Source: Zizania palustris
Taxonomy: Eukaryota; Streptophyta; Magnoliopsida; Poales; Poaceae
Assembly (NCBI GenBank): GCA_019279435.1
Contig: JAAALK010000286.1
Location: 36,827,712 to 36,891,711, forward strand
Length of the DNA: 64,000 bases
Direction: 5' to 3'
The translations under genes and the position numbers were made by a program. Below, piece by piece: positions 1 to 11,570 of the stretch (position 1 is its first letter; every line of letters starts with the position of its first letter). The notes under the pieces were generated by a model. That model had not been told where the DNA came from. It did not search any database and was given only the letters and a program-made list of their open reading frames with translations.

Positions 1-1872
1 TAACCCTGGGCAACTAGTCGAGCCTTGTTGCGCACCACAACCCCATCTTCACCTTGCTTGTTCTTGAACACCCACTTGGTGCCTATGGGGTTGCATCCTG
101 GTGGCGGCTCAACTAGTGTCCAAACCCGATTACGGACAAAATTCTCAAGCTCTTCTTGCATAGCATTAATCCAATTAGAATTAGAAAGAGCATGAGAAAC
201 GTCTCTGGGCTCAAAAGATGCAACAAACGCAGATTCAGCAAACACAGCGAGAGAGGCAGAAGAACGCAAAGTCCTCTCAGTCAAATCACCTATGATGAGC
301 TCTGAGGGATGGTCACGCTGAACTGCTCGGGTTCCCTGGTGATCTGAAGTCACCTCACCGGAGTCAGCAGCTGGCACCTCTGGACTCGACTGAGGGGGCT
401 CGATCGAAGTGGAAGAAGTGATCAGAGGTCCGCCCTCATCATCAGTCGAAGTCTCAGAAGGTGTGGGCTCTGCGGGGGATGCAGAGGGCCCACCCTCATC
501 AGCAGCTGGAGTATCCTCATCTTCCTCAAAGATGGACTCTCCAAGCTCATCATCACCTGAAAGCTCAAAAGAAGGAGTCAAAGAAGGCAAGGACTCATCA
601 AATGAAACTTCACAAGTCTCGACAAGCAGCTGGGATTCGAGGTTCCAAACACGAAAACCTCGAGAATGCAAAGCGTAACCAAGAAAAACACCATCCCAGC
701 AACGAGACTCAAACTTGTCCAAGTGCCCTCCCTTCTTGAGCACAAAGCACTTGCAGCCAAACGCTCGCAAGTGGCTCACCTTGGGCTGTCTGCCAAACCG
801 TAACTCGTATGAGGTCTTACCTAGGTAAGCTCTAAGAAAAATGCGGTTGGCCAGATAGCAAGCCGTGTTCATGGCTTCAGCCCAAAAACGCCTATGAGTC
901 CTATGCTCATCGAGCATCGTCCTGGCCATCTCGACTAGCATGCGGTTCTTTCGTTCCACAACGCCGTTCTGTGGGGGAGTGTAAGGGGCAGAAAACTGAT
1001 GGTCAAGACCCTGATCACTGCAGAAACTGATGAACTGAGAGTTTTTGAACTCAGAGCCGTTGTCGGAGCGAATTGCTCGCATCCGACCATTGTTCTCATT
1101 CTTCAGCTTCAAAATCAGGTCATGAACAAAATGAAAAGTTTCATCCTTAGACTCCAAGAAGAAAACCCACGAGAATCGAGAAAAGTCGTCAACAATCACA
1201 AGTGCATACCATTTCCCACCGACTGAACGTACCCGTGCTGGACCAACAGTGTCCAAATGTAAAAGCTCGCCCGGATACGAAGTCATCACCTGAGTCACAG
1301 GTGAGTGAGAGGCGGCAACCATTTTCCCATGATGACAGGGATGACAAACTAGATCCTTCTCCATCTTAAGCTTGGGCAATCCTCGAATGAGGTCCATAGA
1401 GCTTAACCTGACTAGCAGATCAAAACTCAAATGACCTAACCTCCTATGCCACTTCCAGAGCTCAGAAGAAGATCTAGCAATCAAACAGCGAGAAGGGCCA
1501 AAAGAACTAGAAAAGTCAATTCGAAAAACTTTACCGAAAGGTAAAATCTGACAGATCAAAGACCCTCTAGAATCAACCACAGAAGAATTGCCCTTCTTAA
1601 AACGCACTTCCAAACCATCCTCAAGAAGTTGCGACACAGAAATCAAGTTGAAGTTCAAATTTTTAACCAAAGCAACATTCTTTAAAGAGAAATGATCTGA
1701 AATGCTAATTGAGCCTATGCCACTTACTTTCCCTTGACCGCTGTTCCCGAACGTGATGTACTCTTTGGATCTCGGGGGAGTGAGACTGGAGAACCATCTG
1801 CGATGTCCCGTCATGTGGCGAGAACATCCTGAGTCCATGATCCAAACATCCTCCAGTCCCCGGTCCTGCACA
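1..1872 (-). CDS. pol: E1 pol (protease, integrase, start of RT), partial
   Basis: Copia polyprotein that matures the particle proteins and copies and integrates the element. Visible in order: protease motif DSGCSRHMTG near 1807-1838; gag-pre-integrase motif LWKWHRRLGH near 1440-1465; integrase core with LDTVGP (Asp), SDNGSEF near 1040-1065 (Asp) and NGVVERKN near 950-970 (Glu), so the DDE triad is complete; a Glu/Asp/Ser-rich linker at about 400-560; and the beginning of RT (GTKWVFKNKQ, NKARLVAQG) at 1-110. I checked codons at 3, 483, 1023 and 1836: all are in one phase, and I see no stop to the window edge. This phase is -1 relative to gag, so expression of pol would need a frameshift, or an indel has occurred. 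RNase H is outside the window. Confidence 0.85.
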
Positions 1873-1873
1873 A

Positions 1874-4630
1874 TCAGTGTCTGTAAGTGGGAGCAAATGG
1901 TCCGGCACCAGGTTTAGCAAAAGAGCTAAACCAGTGTCGAGCCAACTGCTCAAAAGATGGAAAGCGAAAGCCATCAAAAGAGTTTGGACCAAAACGCGGC
2001 TCAAAGCGTGGTCCTCGGTTCTGCCTAATCCTGCGGCCACGAGGTCCAGGACCGTAGCCAACACGGTCTGGAATTCTGCCGGAACGGACACCACCAACTG
2101 GAGCACGGGCAAGAGAGCCGTCTCCTCTACCACCACCTACACGACGCGGCCTGGCCTCCAGCCTCTCCCCGCACCGAGGAACACGCAGTCTACCACCCTG
2201 CTGGTAGAACTGCTCCTGATCACTACGAGCCCTCTCTGCTCTCTCAACCCGCTTCCTTCTGAAGCAAAACTCCGCAAGATGCCCGTCTCTCTGACAGTAC
2301 TCACAATGATAGGTAGGCTTCTTGGGATGTGGTTGAGGTTTGGGGTTCTTGGGCTTGGTGGTGATTGGTGTGGTCTTCTTGGGTCGAGAGGGTCCAGGAA
2401 GAGAGTCTAGAGAAGTGTGGAGATTTTTGGGCTTTGGAACCGAGATAGGTTTCTTTGGTGAAGCTTTAGGTGGTTCATGGATCACTCCATCCTTGGGCTG
2501 ACAAACCTGGGAAGACTCAGTGGAGTGAGTCTTTGGATACCTCTGCTCTGGAGTCATTTTACTCCACTCCACTGCCCGGCAAATGGCACTCTCAAAGTCA
2601 GCCTTGGTGTAGGTGTAACCTACCCCAAACCCATCCTGCCTCTTGAACTGCTGGATCATCATGCCAAGATGTGGCTCTCTGGCACTGATCCAACTCAGGA
2701 TAGAACGGAGGTAAAAGTTCTCATTCTGAGAATCTGCTAGCTCCTCTCTCAAGGAAGCTAGAACCTCCACCTGAGACAAGCAGGTCTCACACTCACTCTC
2801 TACTTGGACAGACTTTTCGGCTTTAAGCTTAATCAACTCCATTCTAAGAGACAGGCAGTTCTCACAGACAGTAGGTGGAACTGACAGTGTCTCAAGCTCT
2901 AGCCTAGTCTGGGCAAGCTCAGCTCTCAACCTCTCTAAATCACCCAAATGCTCATCGCCCTTGGATTTCAGCTCAGCTAAGGCAGCTAGATGAGATGGGC
3001 AATCAACACAGGGTGCGACGACAGTGGCTTGAGCATCTTTCAGCTCCAGCTGAGCGCTTTCAAGCTCAGTGGCCAAAGCGTCCCTCTCATCAACCCTTTC
3101 TGTGTACCTGGACTTCAGAGTTGACAGGTCACACAGAAGCACCTCACAGTTCGGGCACTCACTGCTATCACCCAAGCAAGGGGAAGAAGATAGACTCTCA
3201 ATTCTGCCGTTGGCTACGGCAAGCTCACTTTCTAACTCGTCTATCCTTTTCTTGGCCCCCCTAAGCAGTTTCTCCCGATACTTTAACTCCTGACGATTGC
3301 TCTCAAGTAAATCAACAATTATTCGCTCATAAGATGATACCTTGTTGTCGTCGTCGTCGGAGTCGTCGGAGGAGCTCTTTTCTTCCCTATCCCCAAGAGC
3401 CATTGAGCAGAAGCTCTTGCGGGATCTTCGGCGCTGGTGTGAGCGGCTCTTCGGCTTGTCTCCGAAGGCCATGAAGCAGAGGCCCGCCGGATCATCCTTG
3501 TCCTTCCCCTTCTTGATGGCGATCTCCTCATCACTTGAGCTCGATGAAGAGGAAGAAGACGTGGACCGCTTGGAGTAGCTTTTCTCCATCTCGGCGAAGA
3601 AGGCCTTGTCGCGCTTCTTGTTTTCTCGCCGGTAGTCCTTCAGGGCCTTTCTGAAGAATCTGGTCTTTGGCTTGCCCTTGATGAAGGATGAGCTCTCGTG
3701 CTTGCCAGAGTCATGGAAGCCACCACCGATGCCCTTCTTGTATCCATTGCGCTTGGGGCAGTCAGCGATGAAGTGTCCTGGATCACCACACTCAAAGCAT
3801 CCGGATTTTGTGCCATGTCTTTTGAACATTCTCTTATCATAGACATGACGCACCCGGTTGTTAAAAAGACACAAATCATCATCTCCCAACAACTCAAGCT
3901 GGTCCTCAGTGATAGACATCAAGGAGAACCCAGCACAGCTCACAGCAGAGGGATAAACAGAAGGTGTAGCAAGGGCCAGGGATTTTGATCCAGAACCAGT
4001 GAGATTTGATCTCAACTGGATATCTACCTCAGTGGCCTTCAGCTTGCTAAATAACTCAGAAATGGTCAAGGTATCGTAAGAAGTACTCTCAACGATAGAG
4101 GATACCTTGATCTCCCAGATCTTTGGGTCCAAGGTATGGAGAACCTTGAGCGCCTGCTCGTGATCTGAGACTAACTCAGCACCCTCAGCCTTGTTGTCCC
4201 GAAGCTTGTTAATGATCGACTGAAAACGACCAAACAAAGCCTCAACAGATTCACCCGGCTTCTGGGTGAAATTCTCATATTCACGCCGGTAGGTCTGATA
4301 GAGCCGAGCCTTAACCTGTGCTGTTCCCTCATGGTGTGCCTTGAGGGTAGCCCAGATCTCTCTCGTAGTGGAGAGATGACTCACACGCTCAAACTCAGTG
4401 GGACCTAAGCCAGAAAACAGAATGTTCACAGCCTTACTGTTGCTCAGATGCTGAGCAATGATACCAGCAGTACCTTGCTCAGTAACTGGCAAAATGACAA
4501 ACGTGGTGTGAACGCAAATGTCCCATATGTCCGAACCCTGGCTCATGAGATAGGCTAGCATGCGAGTCTTCCAATAATTATAGCCATAGGCTTCCAAGGA
4601 CGGGACCTTGCCAGGAGACGTCTTGGTCAC
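1874..4630 (-). CDS. gag: E1 gag, 918 residues
   Basis: Structural protein of the retrotransposon particle, which binds the element RNA. ATG at 4630 lies 39 bases inside the primer site. Domains: N-terminal UBN2-type gag domain (about residues 1-220, with the EIWATLKAHHEGTAQ motif); CCHC zinc knuckle CFECGDPGHFIADC near residue 275; a Lys/Ser-rich stretch; a long Leu/Glu-rich predicted coiled coil (about 440-680) with scattered CxxC pairs; a second CCHC knuckle CEYCQRDGHLAEFC near residue 800; and an Arg/Gly-rich tail. No interruption over 2.75 kb, unlike the gag of E2, where the same coiled-coil region holds a stop. The uninterrupted frame suggests E1 is fairly young. The two knuckles are unusual compared with a standard copia gag of roughly 300-500 residues. 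Confidence 0.9.
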   Translation of the reverse strand: MTKTSPGKVPSLEAYGYNYWKTRMLAYLMSQGSDIWDICVHTTFVILPVTEQGTAGIIAQHLSNSKAVNILFSGLGPTEFERVSHLSTTREIWATLKAHHEGTAQVKARLYQTYRREYENFTQKPGESVEALFGRFQSIINKLRDNKAEGAELVSDHEQALKVLHTLDPKIWEIKVSSIVESTSYDTLTISELFSKLKATEVDIQLRSNLTGSGSKSLALATPSVYPSAVSCAGFSLMSITEDQLELLGDDDLCLFNNRVRHVYDKRMFKRHGTKSGCFECGDPGHFIADCPKRNGYKKGIGGGFHDSGKHESSSFIKGKPKTRFFRKALKDYRRENKKRDKAFFAEMEKSYSKRSTSSSSSSSSSDEEIAIKKGKDKDDPAGLCFMAFGDKPKSRSHQRRRSRKSFCSMALGDREEKSSSDDSDDDDNKVSSYERIIVDLLESNRQELKYREKLLRGAKKRIDELESELAVANGRIESLSSSPCLGDSSECPNCEVLLCDLSTLKSRYTERVDERDALATELESAQLELKDAQATVVAPCVDCPSHLAALAELKSKGDEHLGDLERLRAELAQTRLELETLSVPPTVCENCLSLRMELIKLKAEKSVQVESECETCLSQVEVLASLREELADSQNENFYLRSILSWISAREPHLGMMIQQFKRQDGFGVGYTYTKADFESAICRAVEWSKMTPEQRYPKTHSTESSQVCQPKDGVIHEPPKASPKKPISVPKPKNLHTSLDSLPGPSRPKKTTPITTKPKNPKPQPHPKKPTYHCEYCQRDGHLAEFCFRRKRVERAERARSDQEQFYQQGGRLRVPRCGERLEARPRRVGGGRGDGSLARAPVGGVRSGRIPDRVGYGPGPRGRRIRQNRGPRFEPRFGPNSFDGFRFPSFEQLARHWFSSFAKPGAGPFAPTYRH

Positions 4631-4669
4631 TACTGGGGTTTAGAACCGGTTAAGGTATGGAAAAACCCT

Positions 4670-4687
4670 AACCTTGCTCTGATACCA
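4670..4687 (-). other. E1 primer-binding site (initiator tRNA-Met type)
   Basis: On the minus strand it reads TGGTATCAGAGCAAGGTT, complementary to the 3' end of plant initiator tRNA-Met, the usual primer of plant copia elements. Two bases separate it from the LTR that begins (plus-strand view) at 4690. Confidence 0.9.
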
Positions 4688-4689
4688 CT

Positions 4690-6586
4690 TGTAGGACCGA
4701 AAGTAGCGACCAGAGGGGGGGTGAATGGGCGCCTTAAAAATTCTTTCGAATCAATGGCCTGTTCCCAAATACCCAACGCACCTCAAAAGACTACGCAACA
4801 GAAAATAAACAAAAGGACTAAGTCTAAAGGTTTCTAACCTAGAAGCAAATGATTATAATCTGAGACTTATTAAATAAGTGCAACTAGGCAGATGAACATG
4901 GTGTAACAGGCCTAAACTTCTCAATGAAATGATCTAAGTATGTGTAAGATGAAAAGAGAAGTTACTGTCCAAATTTGTCTCCTGTTCGGAACTTGGCGAA
5001 GCCCCCTTCGCACGTCGAGGTCTGCTTCGGAGGTTGGTGACGGAGCCTGCTTCGGAGATCAGTTGCGAAGCATGTCGAAGAGGCCGAAGGTATTTGGTTC
5101 TAGCCTAGTTCGAAGGAGCAGGGAGCGAAGTATGCTTCGGATCAAAGTAACAGAGTCGGAGCTTGCTTCGAAGTGTGTGCTCCGAAGACAAGACTTCGAA
5201 CACAACTCCGAACCGAATGCTTCGAAACAAACCTTCGAACCGAAAGCTTCGAACACAACACACAAACGGACTACCTTCGAACAAAGAAGTGAAGCTTGTC
5301 ACACAACAGAAAACCAAATTCGAAGCCTAAGCTCTACCTTCGAAAGGAGTGAGCTTCGAACTGAAAGGTGAAGGTTGATATGCGTCAGAGAGAATAAAAC
5401 GATGTCTATCAGAGGAACAAGCTCCGAAGACAACTTCGAAACCCGTCGAAGTGAGGACTTCGAAGGGCTCAAGTCGGAGCACCTTCGCACAGACGTTCGA
5501 CGTAGAGATGCTGACAGTTTTTAAGGATACTTCGAAGCCAGACACACAAATAACAAAAATGCAGTCCGAAGTTCGAACGAAGCCTCTGAGGGTAAACGTT
5601 CGAAGCCTGCCTCACGGAGCTGAGGGGCTTCGAAACTAAGATGATGATGGCTTCGCCAGAAAACAGTCAAAAAGGCATTCAATCCAGTCTGCTTCGATCA
5701 AAAAGTTGTGCGGTAGAAGGTAAAAAGACTAGCAGCAAATACTGTAGCTACAGTAGCAGTACTACTTGCATCAGCAAGAACTAGTACTACTTCTCACGAA
5801 GAACACACGCAACAGAGACACAACCTCAGGAATAAAATCAACCAGCACAACGAGCCGAAGCTTCTTGTAGCAGAGGAATCAATGCACACACCTCAACAAC
5901 CAACAAAGAAATCAATCTCACAGGAGCAAAGTAAATGCAAGGCAAAAAGGGATGAACCAGTGCCTGGCGGCGCACACAGGAGAGAGAACGTGAGAGGCAA
6001 AATGACCCAATAGATTGAAAAGTGAATTCTAGAAAGGGTGGTCCAAACCCTAGGGATTGGGGTCCTATTTATAGGAAGCCCAACACTAGGAATATTCTAC
6101 CAGCCCCCTTAGGGTTTTTACAGACTCAAAAATAAAGGAAAAGACTCTACTGCCCTTAGGAATTTTTACAGACACGACTGACTGACTGTGGGCCTAGAGT
6201 TACAGATGACTTATTCGGAAGCTAAGTTTTCGTAGCGACTACGGCTTCTCTTCTGGACAGTCGGATACAAGATCAACGGTTGTCAGTTTTGCGCCGAAAC
6301 TGACAAAGCCTCCACCGGCTTTGCACCAGGTACCCGGATTGGGCCGGCCCGACTCCGCAGCTCTCTCAGCCCGGCAATCGCTCACCGCCCGTGTACCTGA
6401 GTCAGTCCTGGTAAACAGCCCAGTGGGTCTTCTACTGCTTCTGGCCCATGCACCCGGATTGGGCCAGCCCGACTTCGCAGCCTCCTTTGCCCGACAGTCG
6501 CTCGCTGCCCGTGTACTTGAGTCACACGCGGCCCATGAACCAGCAGATCTCCTCTCTTCTTTAGTCCTCTTTGACTATCGTTGACA
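4690..6586 (-). repeat. E1 5' LTR
   Basis: Starts TGTAGGACC in the plus-strand view, next to the primer site, so this is the end of the 5' LTR. It contains a TATA box at 6066-6073 and a stretch dense in TTCGAAG and CTTCGG words (about 4990-5640). No second copy is visible, so the far border is a guess: TTGACA at 6581-6586 gives a TG...CA unit, but the LTR could continue beyond fragment C. The open frames inside it do not look coding. Confidence 0.65.
6066..6073 (-). promoter_or_regulatory. E1 LTR TATA box
   Basis: TATAAATAGG on the minus strand in a GC-balanced stretch. It is the only strong TATA in this LTR and is oriented towards gag. The E2 LTRs have the same word in a comparable place. 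Confidence 0.6.
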
Positions 6587-6589
6587 ATG

Positions 6590-7395
6590 ACTCATCACTT
6601 CTGGAGCCATGAGGCCCACGCTATTCAGCATGGCTCCTCATTATATAGTACATCGGCGGCGAGGAGCTGGGGCGCCGTGAATGCCGAGAGGGGTGTAACT
6701 CTGACAAGGTGGATTATGGCGATTAAGTTGATTGAACATGAGGGAATTCGAGGGAAAACACGCGGGGGATTACGGCGATTAACTCCCAAGCGTTAATCAG
6801 AACTCGGCCCCATGGCGGAGGCGATGAGGGAGTAAGGGCGATGGCCAGGGATCTTGGCGGCGTGAGGTTGCGAGGAAGACAAAGACTGACAGGGTGGGGT
6901 CACTGTCAGTGATGACAGAGAGGATGAGGGTGCAACAGTCGGTGCTACTAGGTGGGCCAAGGCGCGCACGGTGAGAGGGTGGAGTGGCTGATAGGTGGGG
7001 TAGGGTTCGGGCACGAGGCGATCTGCGCCGATAGGCAGGGTCCATCTGTAAGTGGGGGGCTATAGGGGAGAACGGGCTGGGTCGGCCGGAGAGAGTGAAA
7101 TGAAAGGGGAGCGGCCCAATATTGTTTAAATTCATTTTCTGAATAAAATCACTGCTGAAATTAGTTTAAAAATTATGAGCTAGCATCAAAGGTTGGAAAA
7201 ATTTGTAAAAATTCTCAAAATTGTATATTGGTCTTAGGAACACAATATAGTTTTCTGAGACCACGGTTTGGAGTATATCTCTAGATATTTATTTATTTGG
7301 ACATTTTCATCTTTAAAGAAAATCAAATTAAATTATTTCCTGGGAAAATATATTTTTCTGAATTTATTTATCTCTGGAACATTTGCGATGTTACA
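6590..7395 (-). repeat. C: truncated LTR, relative of A and B
   Basis: The right end reads GCGATGTTACA; reversed, it starts TGTAACATCGCAAAT, matching the starts of LTRs A and B. The AT-rich part at 7130-7395 aligns with 10330-10623 of A (TTTGTAAAATT, AAATATTTCTCC and similar words). The GC-rich part at 6640-7110 corresponds to the region around the A and B promoters. The other end (expected GGGGCACCACA) is missing, so the copy is truncated on its left. The left border is approximate. Confidence 0.6.
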
Positions 7396-7660
7396 ATCTT
7401 TGACTAGACTTCTTTGACTTTTATTAACCATGCGACATCTTTAGTCGTCTTGGGCTTTACCAAATCTTGGTGTCAACAAACTGATTCTAGATCATCCTTA
7501 TTTTCTCTCTCCTTCATCGCCTCCTACATGTCTAGTCATGTTGTAACAACATGGACGGGCTTGTTTGACTACCTTTGATCGGACCCCTCTTTGACTCCTG
7601 TTGACCGTGCGACATTATTGGTGCCCCTGGTCTCTACTAAATCTTGGCATCAATAGTTGC
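7396..7660. repeat. Degenerate short repeats flanking fragment C
   Basis: Two diverged copies of a unit of roughly 70 bases: CTTTGACTTTTATTAACCAT at 7412 and CTTTGACTCCTGTTGACCGT at 7593, each followed by GCGACAT and, later, AAATCTTGG plus TCAA(C/T)A. A third partial copy lies left of C at 6568-6590 (CTTTGACTATCGTTGACAAT). Fragment C therefore seems to have landed inside a repeat tract, possibly the end of the E1 LTR. No gene is seen. Confidence 0.45.
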
Positions 7661-7802
7661 CAAATTTTAAACTGATATTTAGTGATGGGAAATGTTGAGA
7701 CCCATCACTAAAGATCTACCTTTAGTGATAGGTGTCAGACTCATCAATAAAGAACTACCTTTAATGACATGTAAATATATAGACCCATCACTAAAGACCG
7801 AC
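7661..7802. mobile_element. CACTA-like subterminal repeat fragment
   Basis: Short inverted and direct copies of TTTAGTGATGGG and CCCATCACTAAAG occur at about 7678, 7708, 7722 and 7784. Such arrays of 10-20 base motifs in both orientations are typical of the subterminal regions of plant CACTA (En/Spm) transposons and their non-autonomous derivatives. Neither a terminal inverted repeat nor a transposase frame is visible, so this is only a remnant. Confidence 0.5.
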
Positions 7803-10623
7803 TGAAATGTAAACATGTGTATGCATCATCATCTTCTAACTCGAGGGGTACAGTCAGCCCCACCTCGCTCGACAGTCCTTACATGCCATGCATCATCATC
7901 TTCTAACTCGAAAAGATTAAATACTCTGATCAGAGATGTACCACTATACCCACAAGACACGCACTCATCACTCACACCAAAGTGTAACGAGATGACCCAT
8001 ACCACGGGAACTCATGCCAAAACCTTCCATATGGTCCACCTCGACCCGAAAACACCCTCTTATGGGTTTCATATGGTGTCCCGATGCGTCGAGCCTCACC
8101 ATACCCCCCCTTGAGCCACATCGGTACAAGTCACCCGCATGTTGCCCCTTGCCTCCTCCACTATGGTGCATCGAGTCGGATTGTTCCATACTTTCAGTTA
8201 GGACTTACCCATTAGACTTGTGGTTGGTACGGAAGTGCTTTGCAACAGATCCCGCAGACCGGTCCTTATAGTGCCCCGGGTGCGACCAACCAATGCCCTA
8301 GCTTGCACCCGGAACCCACCATACTTATAACATAGCCAACTCCAACAGAGTCTAGAGACGAGAATAACGAGGAAATTCATATAACAGATTCCAACTATCT
8401 ACGACTCATTCTTTTTATCCTATAGCAGTTATGCCAATACATTAGACACTAGCTAATATAATATTTGTAGAGTGACAATGAGTGTTGGCTCAATAAGCAT
8501 GGCTTGGGTTTGCACACAAGGACGGGGATCTAATAAATATAGTGTAGGGCTTGATATTTGACTAATGCAATATTATCCTATGAGTTATAGCGATAATTTA
8601 TTAAAACATGGGCTCAATGATGATCAAAATGAGGGTTGTGAATTGCCTTGATCAGCAAAGGGTGAAGGTGGAACCTCGGGATAGAACTCCGACTCCTCGA
8701 CGAACTCGTAGTCTTCTCGATACGGAAAAAGTAAATAAAACACTCAATAAAGCATTACAAAACATAAACATACAAGTTTTATGACTTAAATATGTGAATT
8801 GAGCTTTATTATACTGAAATTATATGTAATAATATTAAAGGTTAAAGTTCTGGGGTTTTTCCTAATTTACTTCATGAATTATTAATTTATCCCTAAGGGG
8901 TTTTTATTTATTTAATTCATAAGATTATTTTGTGCTAAAGTAACATACTGTTTTTATGGCATTAATGTGTAGAGAATAAAATGCTGAATTTAATAAAATT
9001 GGAATGGTGAAATTTGGAGTTAAAATGAGCAAGTTATGAATTTTCAAAGTTTAAATCAATTTCTGGAATTTTATTTAAACAGGAAATGGGTTTTAGTCCA
9101 TGGTGAGCCAGGCCCACGGTGGATAGGCGCACTGTGCGCGTGAACCGGATAAACCAGAGCCGTTGGATCTAGATCTGGCAGCCAGGCACGAGGCGGGAGG
9201 GCTTAAGTGAAAACAGATAGCCACAATTAAATCATACCGAAACGGTACGCGTGGACGCACGAGATTGAGTCAAGAGTTTAAGTCATGATTGACGGCTGCG
9301 ATCGCCTTGTACCGGTTTGACCGGATCTGAGGGCTCAGATTAGATCCCCACATGATCTAATCTGGACCGCACAGATGTGAATGTACGGCACAGATGCCGT
9401 CCGGCACGGCACGACCTAAGGGGCAATTACCCCCTTCGTTCTCGGCTCCGGTGACGCGACGGCGACGAATCCTGGCGACGACGAGGGTTAATCAGCGAGG
9501 CTAAGGACTAAAACGGAACCAGTGGCATGAGGGGAACTCGGGCATACCGGCGGTGGTGGCGGCAGCGAGCTGACGGTGACTGGCATCGAAGAGGGGTGAT
9601 GAAGCTCCTCGGGTTCGTCGGCGGCGAGGCGATCTAGTGGTCCTCTTGACCGACGGAGGCGTGGATGAGGACGGGCGGGTCTCGGCGGTCACGAAGGTGG
9701 CGACGGCGAGGGCAGCGGCGGCGCGGATCATCAGCGGGAGCTCACCGGAGTCGAAACAGAGGGAAACAGAGGTTTGGTATCGCAAAGCTTCGGCAATGCG
9801 CGGAGAAAGCGTTTGAGGGTGTGGCGGAGAGCGGCGAGCGGTGGGGGTTTAAATAGGGGCTTGCCGGCGTTGTTTTGGAAAGGGAATCGGAGGAAACCCG
9901 AAGGGTTCCTTCCATACTCCGGCGAGGTTTCCTAACTCTCGGCCAAGCTTCCATAATTGACAAAACGCGTGGCCTATGGATGGAAGGGGGTCACCGACGG
10001 TCGGGGAGGGCGATCCGAGGGAGATCCGGGCGAACTGAGGCGGCCGGCGGCGGAAAAATGGAAGGTGATCGCCGGGAAAGGAAAGGGGAGTGAGGGATTC
10101 CATCGGAGAAGATAGACCCGACAGGTGGCTCCCACCTGTCGGCGAGTGAGCGAAAAAGGAAAACCAGACAGGCGGGCCCGGGCGGTCGGTGGGCGAATGC
10201 GGGGAAAAGGGGGCTAACCGGTGGGGCCAAGCGGAGCGCGGGCGCGGGGAGGAGAGAGGGGGAGTGCGCCGACAGGCGGGTCCCGCTTGTCAGTGACACG
10301 AGGTTGGGTTGGGCTGGGCTGGAGGCTAATTCAAGGTTGAGGCCCGTTTAGATTTATAATTGTTTTCTGATTAAAATAAATCCAGTAATTCATTTATTTG
10401 CTTAAGGGTTTAATCACTGTTGATAAAAATTTGTAAAATTTCATAAAATTATATCTTGGCCTCTAGATTATTCCATAAATTTTCCAAGTCCAAATTTTGA
10501 ATATTTCTCCCTGTTTGGCTTTAATAGGGCTCTTTTTGGATTTTCTTTAATAAATAATTCCAGAAATTCCTTTAATAATATATTTATTTTATTTTATTTC
10601 TTTTTAAATCTTGCGGTGTTACA
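7803..10623 (-). repeat. A: large LTR, truncated at its left end
   Basis: The reversed right end reads TGTAACACCGCAAG, the same kind of start as solo LTR B. Colinear homology continues throughout: 8260-8330 matches 15335-15400 of B in reverse (the segment around TGCACCCGGAACCCAC), and 7815-7940 matches 15730-15900. The last 400 or so bases present in B are missing here, so the left end has been deleted. A TATA-like TTTAAATAGGGG at 9847 (reverse) corresponds to CCCCTATTTAACCCC in B. After the right end the sequence continues as T1 LTR (GAGAT). No coding capacity is seen; GC-rich frames at 9500-10300 are not protein-like. Confidence 0.7.
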
Positions 10624-11056
10624 GAGATGGATAATAGCTTGAGATAGTTTGAAGTATGTATTGAATATCTGAGTATTCGATACCCTTTACAGAGCGAATA
10701 GGGGTATTTATAGACCGAATACATGGGAAAAGACTTCTTTACCCTCTAATTACAACCGACTAAGAAGATATTGTTTAATATTCTTCATAGGGGTAAAATA
10801 GTAAAAGACTAGTCTAATGAGATAGAAGATAAATCTTTTGTCCTCACTGGCAACCCCCCTTCGGGTGAAGATGCTTCGAGAGGCTCCGTTGTGCTGAAGC
10901 CTTGACGAAGGTCTCCGTTGTTTAGGGCTTTGAATCTTATGGGGCCTTGTTGCTTTTAGGATATTCGGAGATCAAAGTTCTTGACTTCGTTTCTTCTGCT
11001 TGTGCCGACATTAAAATGTCCTTGGCTTTTGGAGGATGAAATATTTCCCCCCAATA
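10624..11056 (-). repeat. T1 3' LTR, truncated
   Basis: Aligns with 34688-35120, the T1 5' LTR, through the shared words AATAGCTTGAGATAGTT and GGGTATTTATAGAC, and ends CCCCCAATA against CCCCCAACA. The first 190 or so bases of the plus-strand view are missing where LTR A adjoins. A TATA box on the minus strand lies at 10705-10712. The next bases, GTAGCCCCTCG, are the reversed polypurine tract. Confidence 0.85.
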
Positions 11057-11570
11057 GTAGCCCCTCGAATACTTCTCTCCGAATTGTCTATGCAATGAAG
11101 AGAGCAGTATACACAAGAAATAATTTCATGCTTAGAATTTAAAGAGGAACTTGAAAAACTTTACCATTCTTAGAAACATTTGGAAATTGAGGGTCTTTAG
11201 ACCAACTTTGTGCGGAGATATTCACTGAAATGGCTTTGGAGATGGATCTTTGGCAGAGCCAATATAGCCGTTACTCTTCAAAGCCGTTAGACTCTAGAGC
11301 CGTTAGACTCAAAAATAGAGTCATTACTCCTTGAAGAGGCTAACGGTTGTTTCATCTCCATAGGCTGTGACTTCTCATGAAATGTATATGCAAATTATGA
11401 CGGTATCGGGGATGTAACAGGGCAACCAAACGATGCACCCCAACATAAAGTACAAGGAATCCATGCTATAAATAAGAAAGTAAAGGTAAATTTTGTATAC
11501 CTTACCGACTGCTTTCACATTTCACCTTCCTTCTTCCTGAGCTCATCTTCTCAAACTCTCCTTTCCTCCG
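11057..11570 (+). promoter_or_regulatory. T1: polypurine tract and promoter of the antisense gene
   Basis: Bases 11057-11068 are the reversed polypurine tract (CGAGGGGCTAC on the minus strand). TATAAATA at 11467-11474 lies 104 bases before the ATG at 11571. The T3 copy has TATAAAAG at exactly the same distance from its ATG. The segment between TATA and ATG is pyrimidine-rich, like a plant 5' leader. The promoter is an inference from this conserved arrangement. Confidence 0.6.

Larger units (their letters stand above)
1..6586 (-). mobile_element. E1: Ty1/copia LTR retrotransposon, SIRE/Maximus-like, cut by left window edge
   Basis: Reading from right to left, the element shows a 5' LTR (from 4690), an iMet-type primer site, a 918-residue gag and the first two thirds of pol; the rest of pol and the 3' LTR lie beyond base 1. 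Domain order protease-integrase-RT is that of copia elements. The long LTR and the large gag with two separate zinc knuckles fit the SIRE/Maximus lineage (inference). The LTR opens like that of E2 (both contain GACCAGAGGGGGGGTGAATG), so the two are related but distinct families. The right border is uncertain: 6586 is chosen because the LTR-like end TTGACA lies there. Confidence 0.85.

Noticed and set aside
6290..6590. Short gene with repeated APGLGQPD-like peptides
   Set aside because: Part of the E1 LTR upstream region; two diverged DNA repeats (ACCCGGATTGGGCC) explain the peptide repeat.
9500..10300. GC-rich open frames on both strands suggesting a host gene
   Set aside because: They lie inside LTR A, change frame often, and correspond to the CpG-rich promoter part of the homologous solo LTR B. 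No protein motif is seen.
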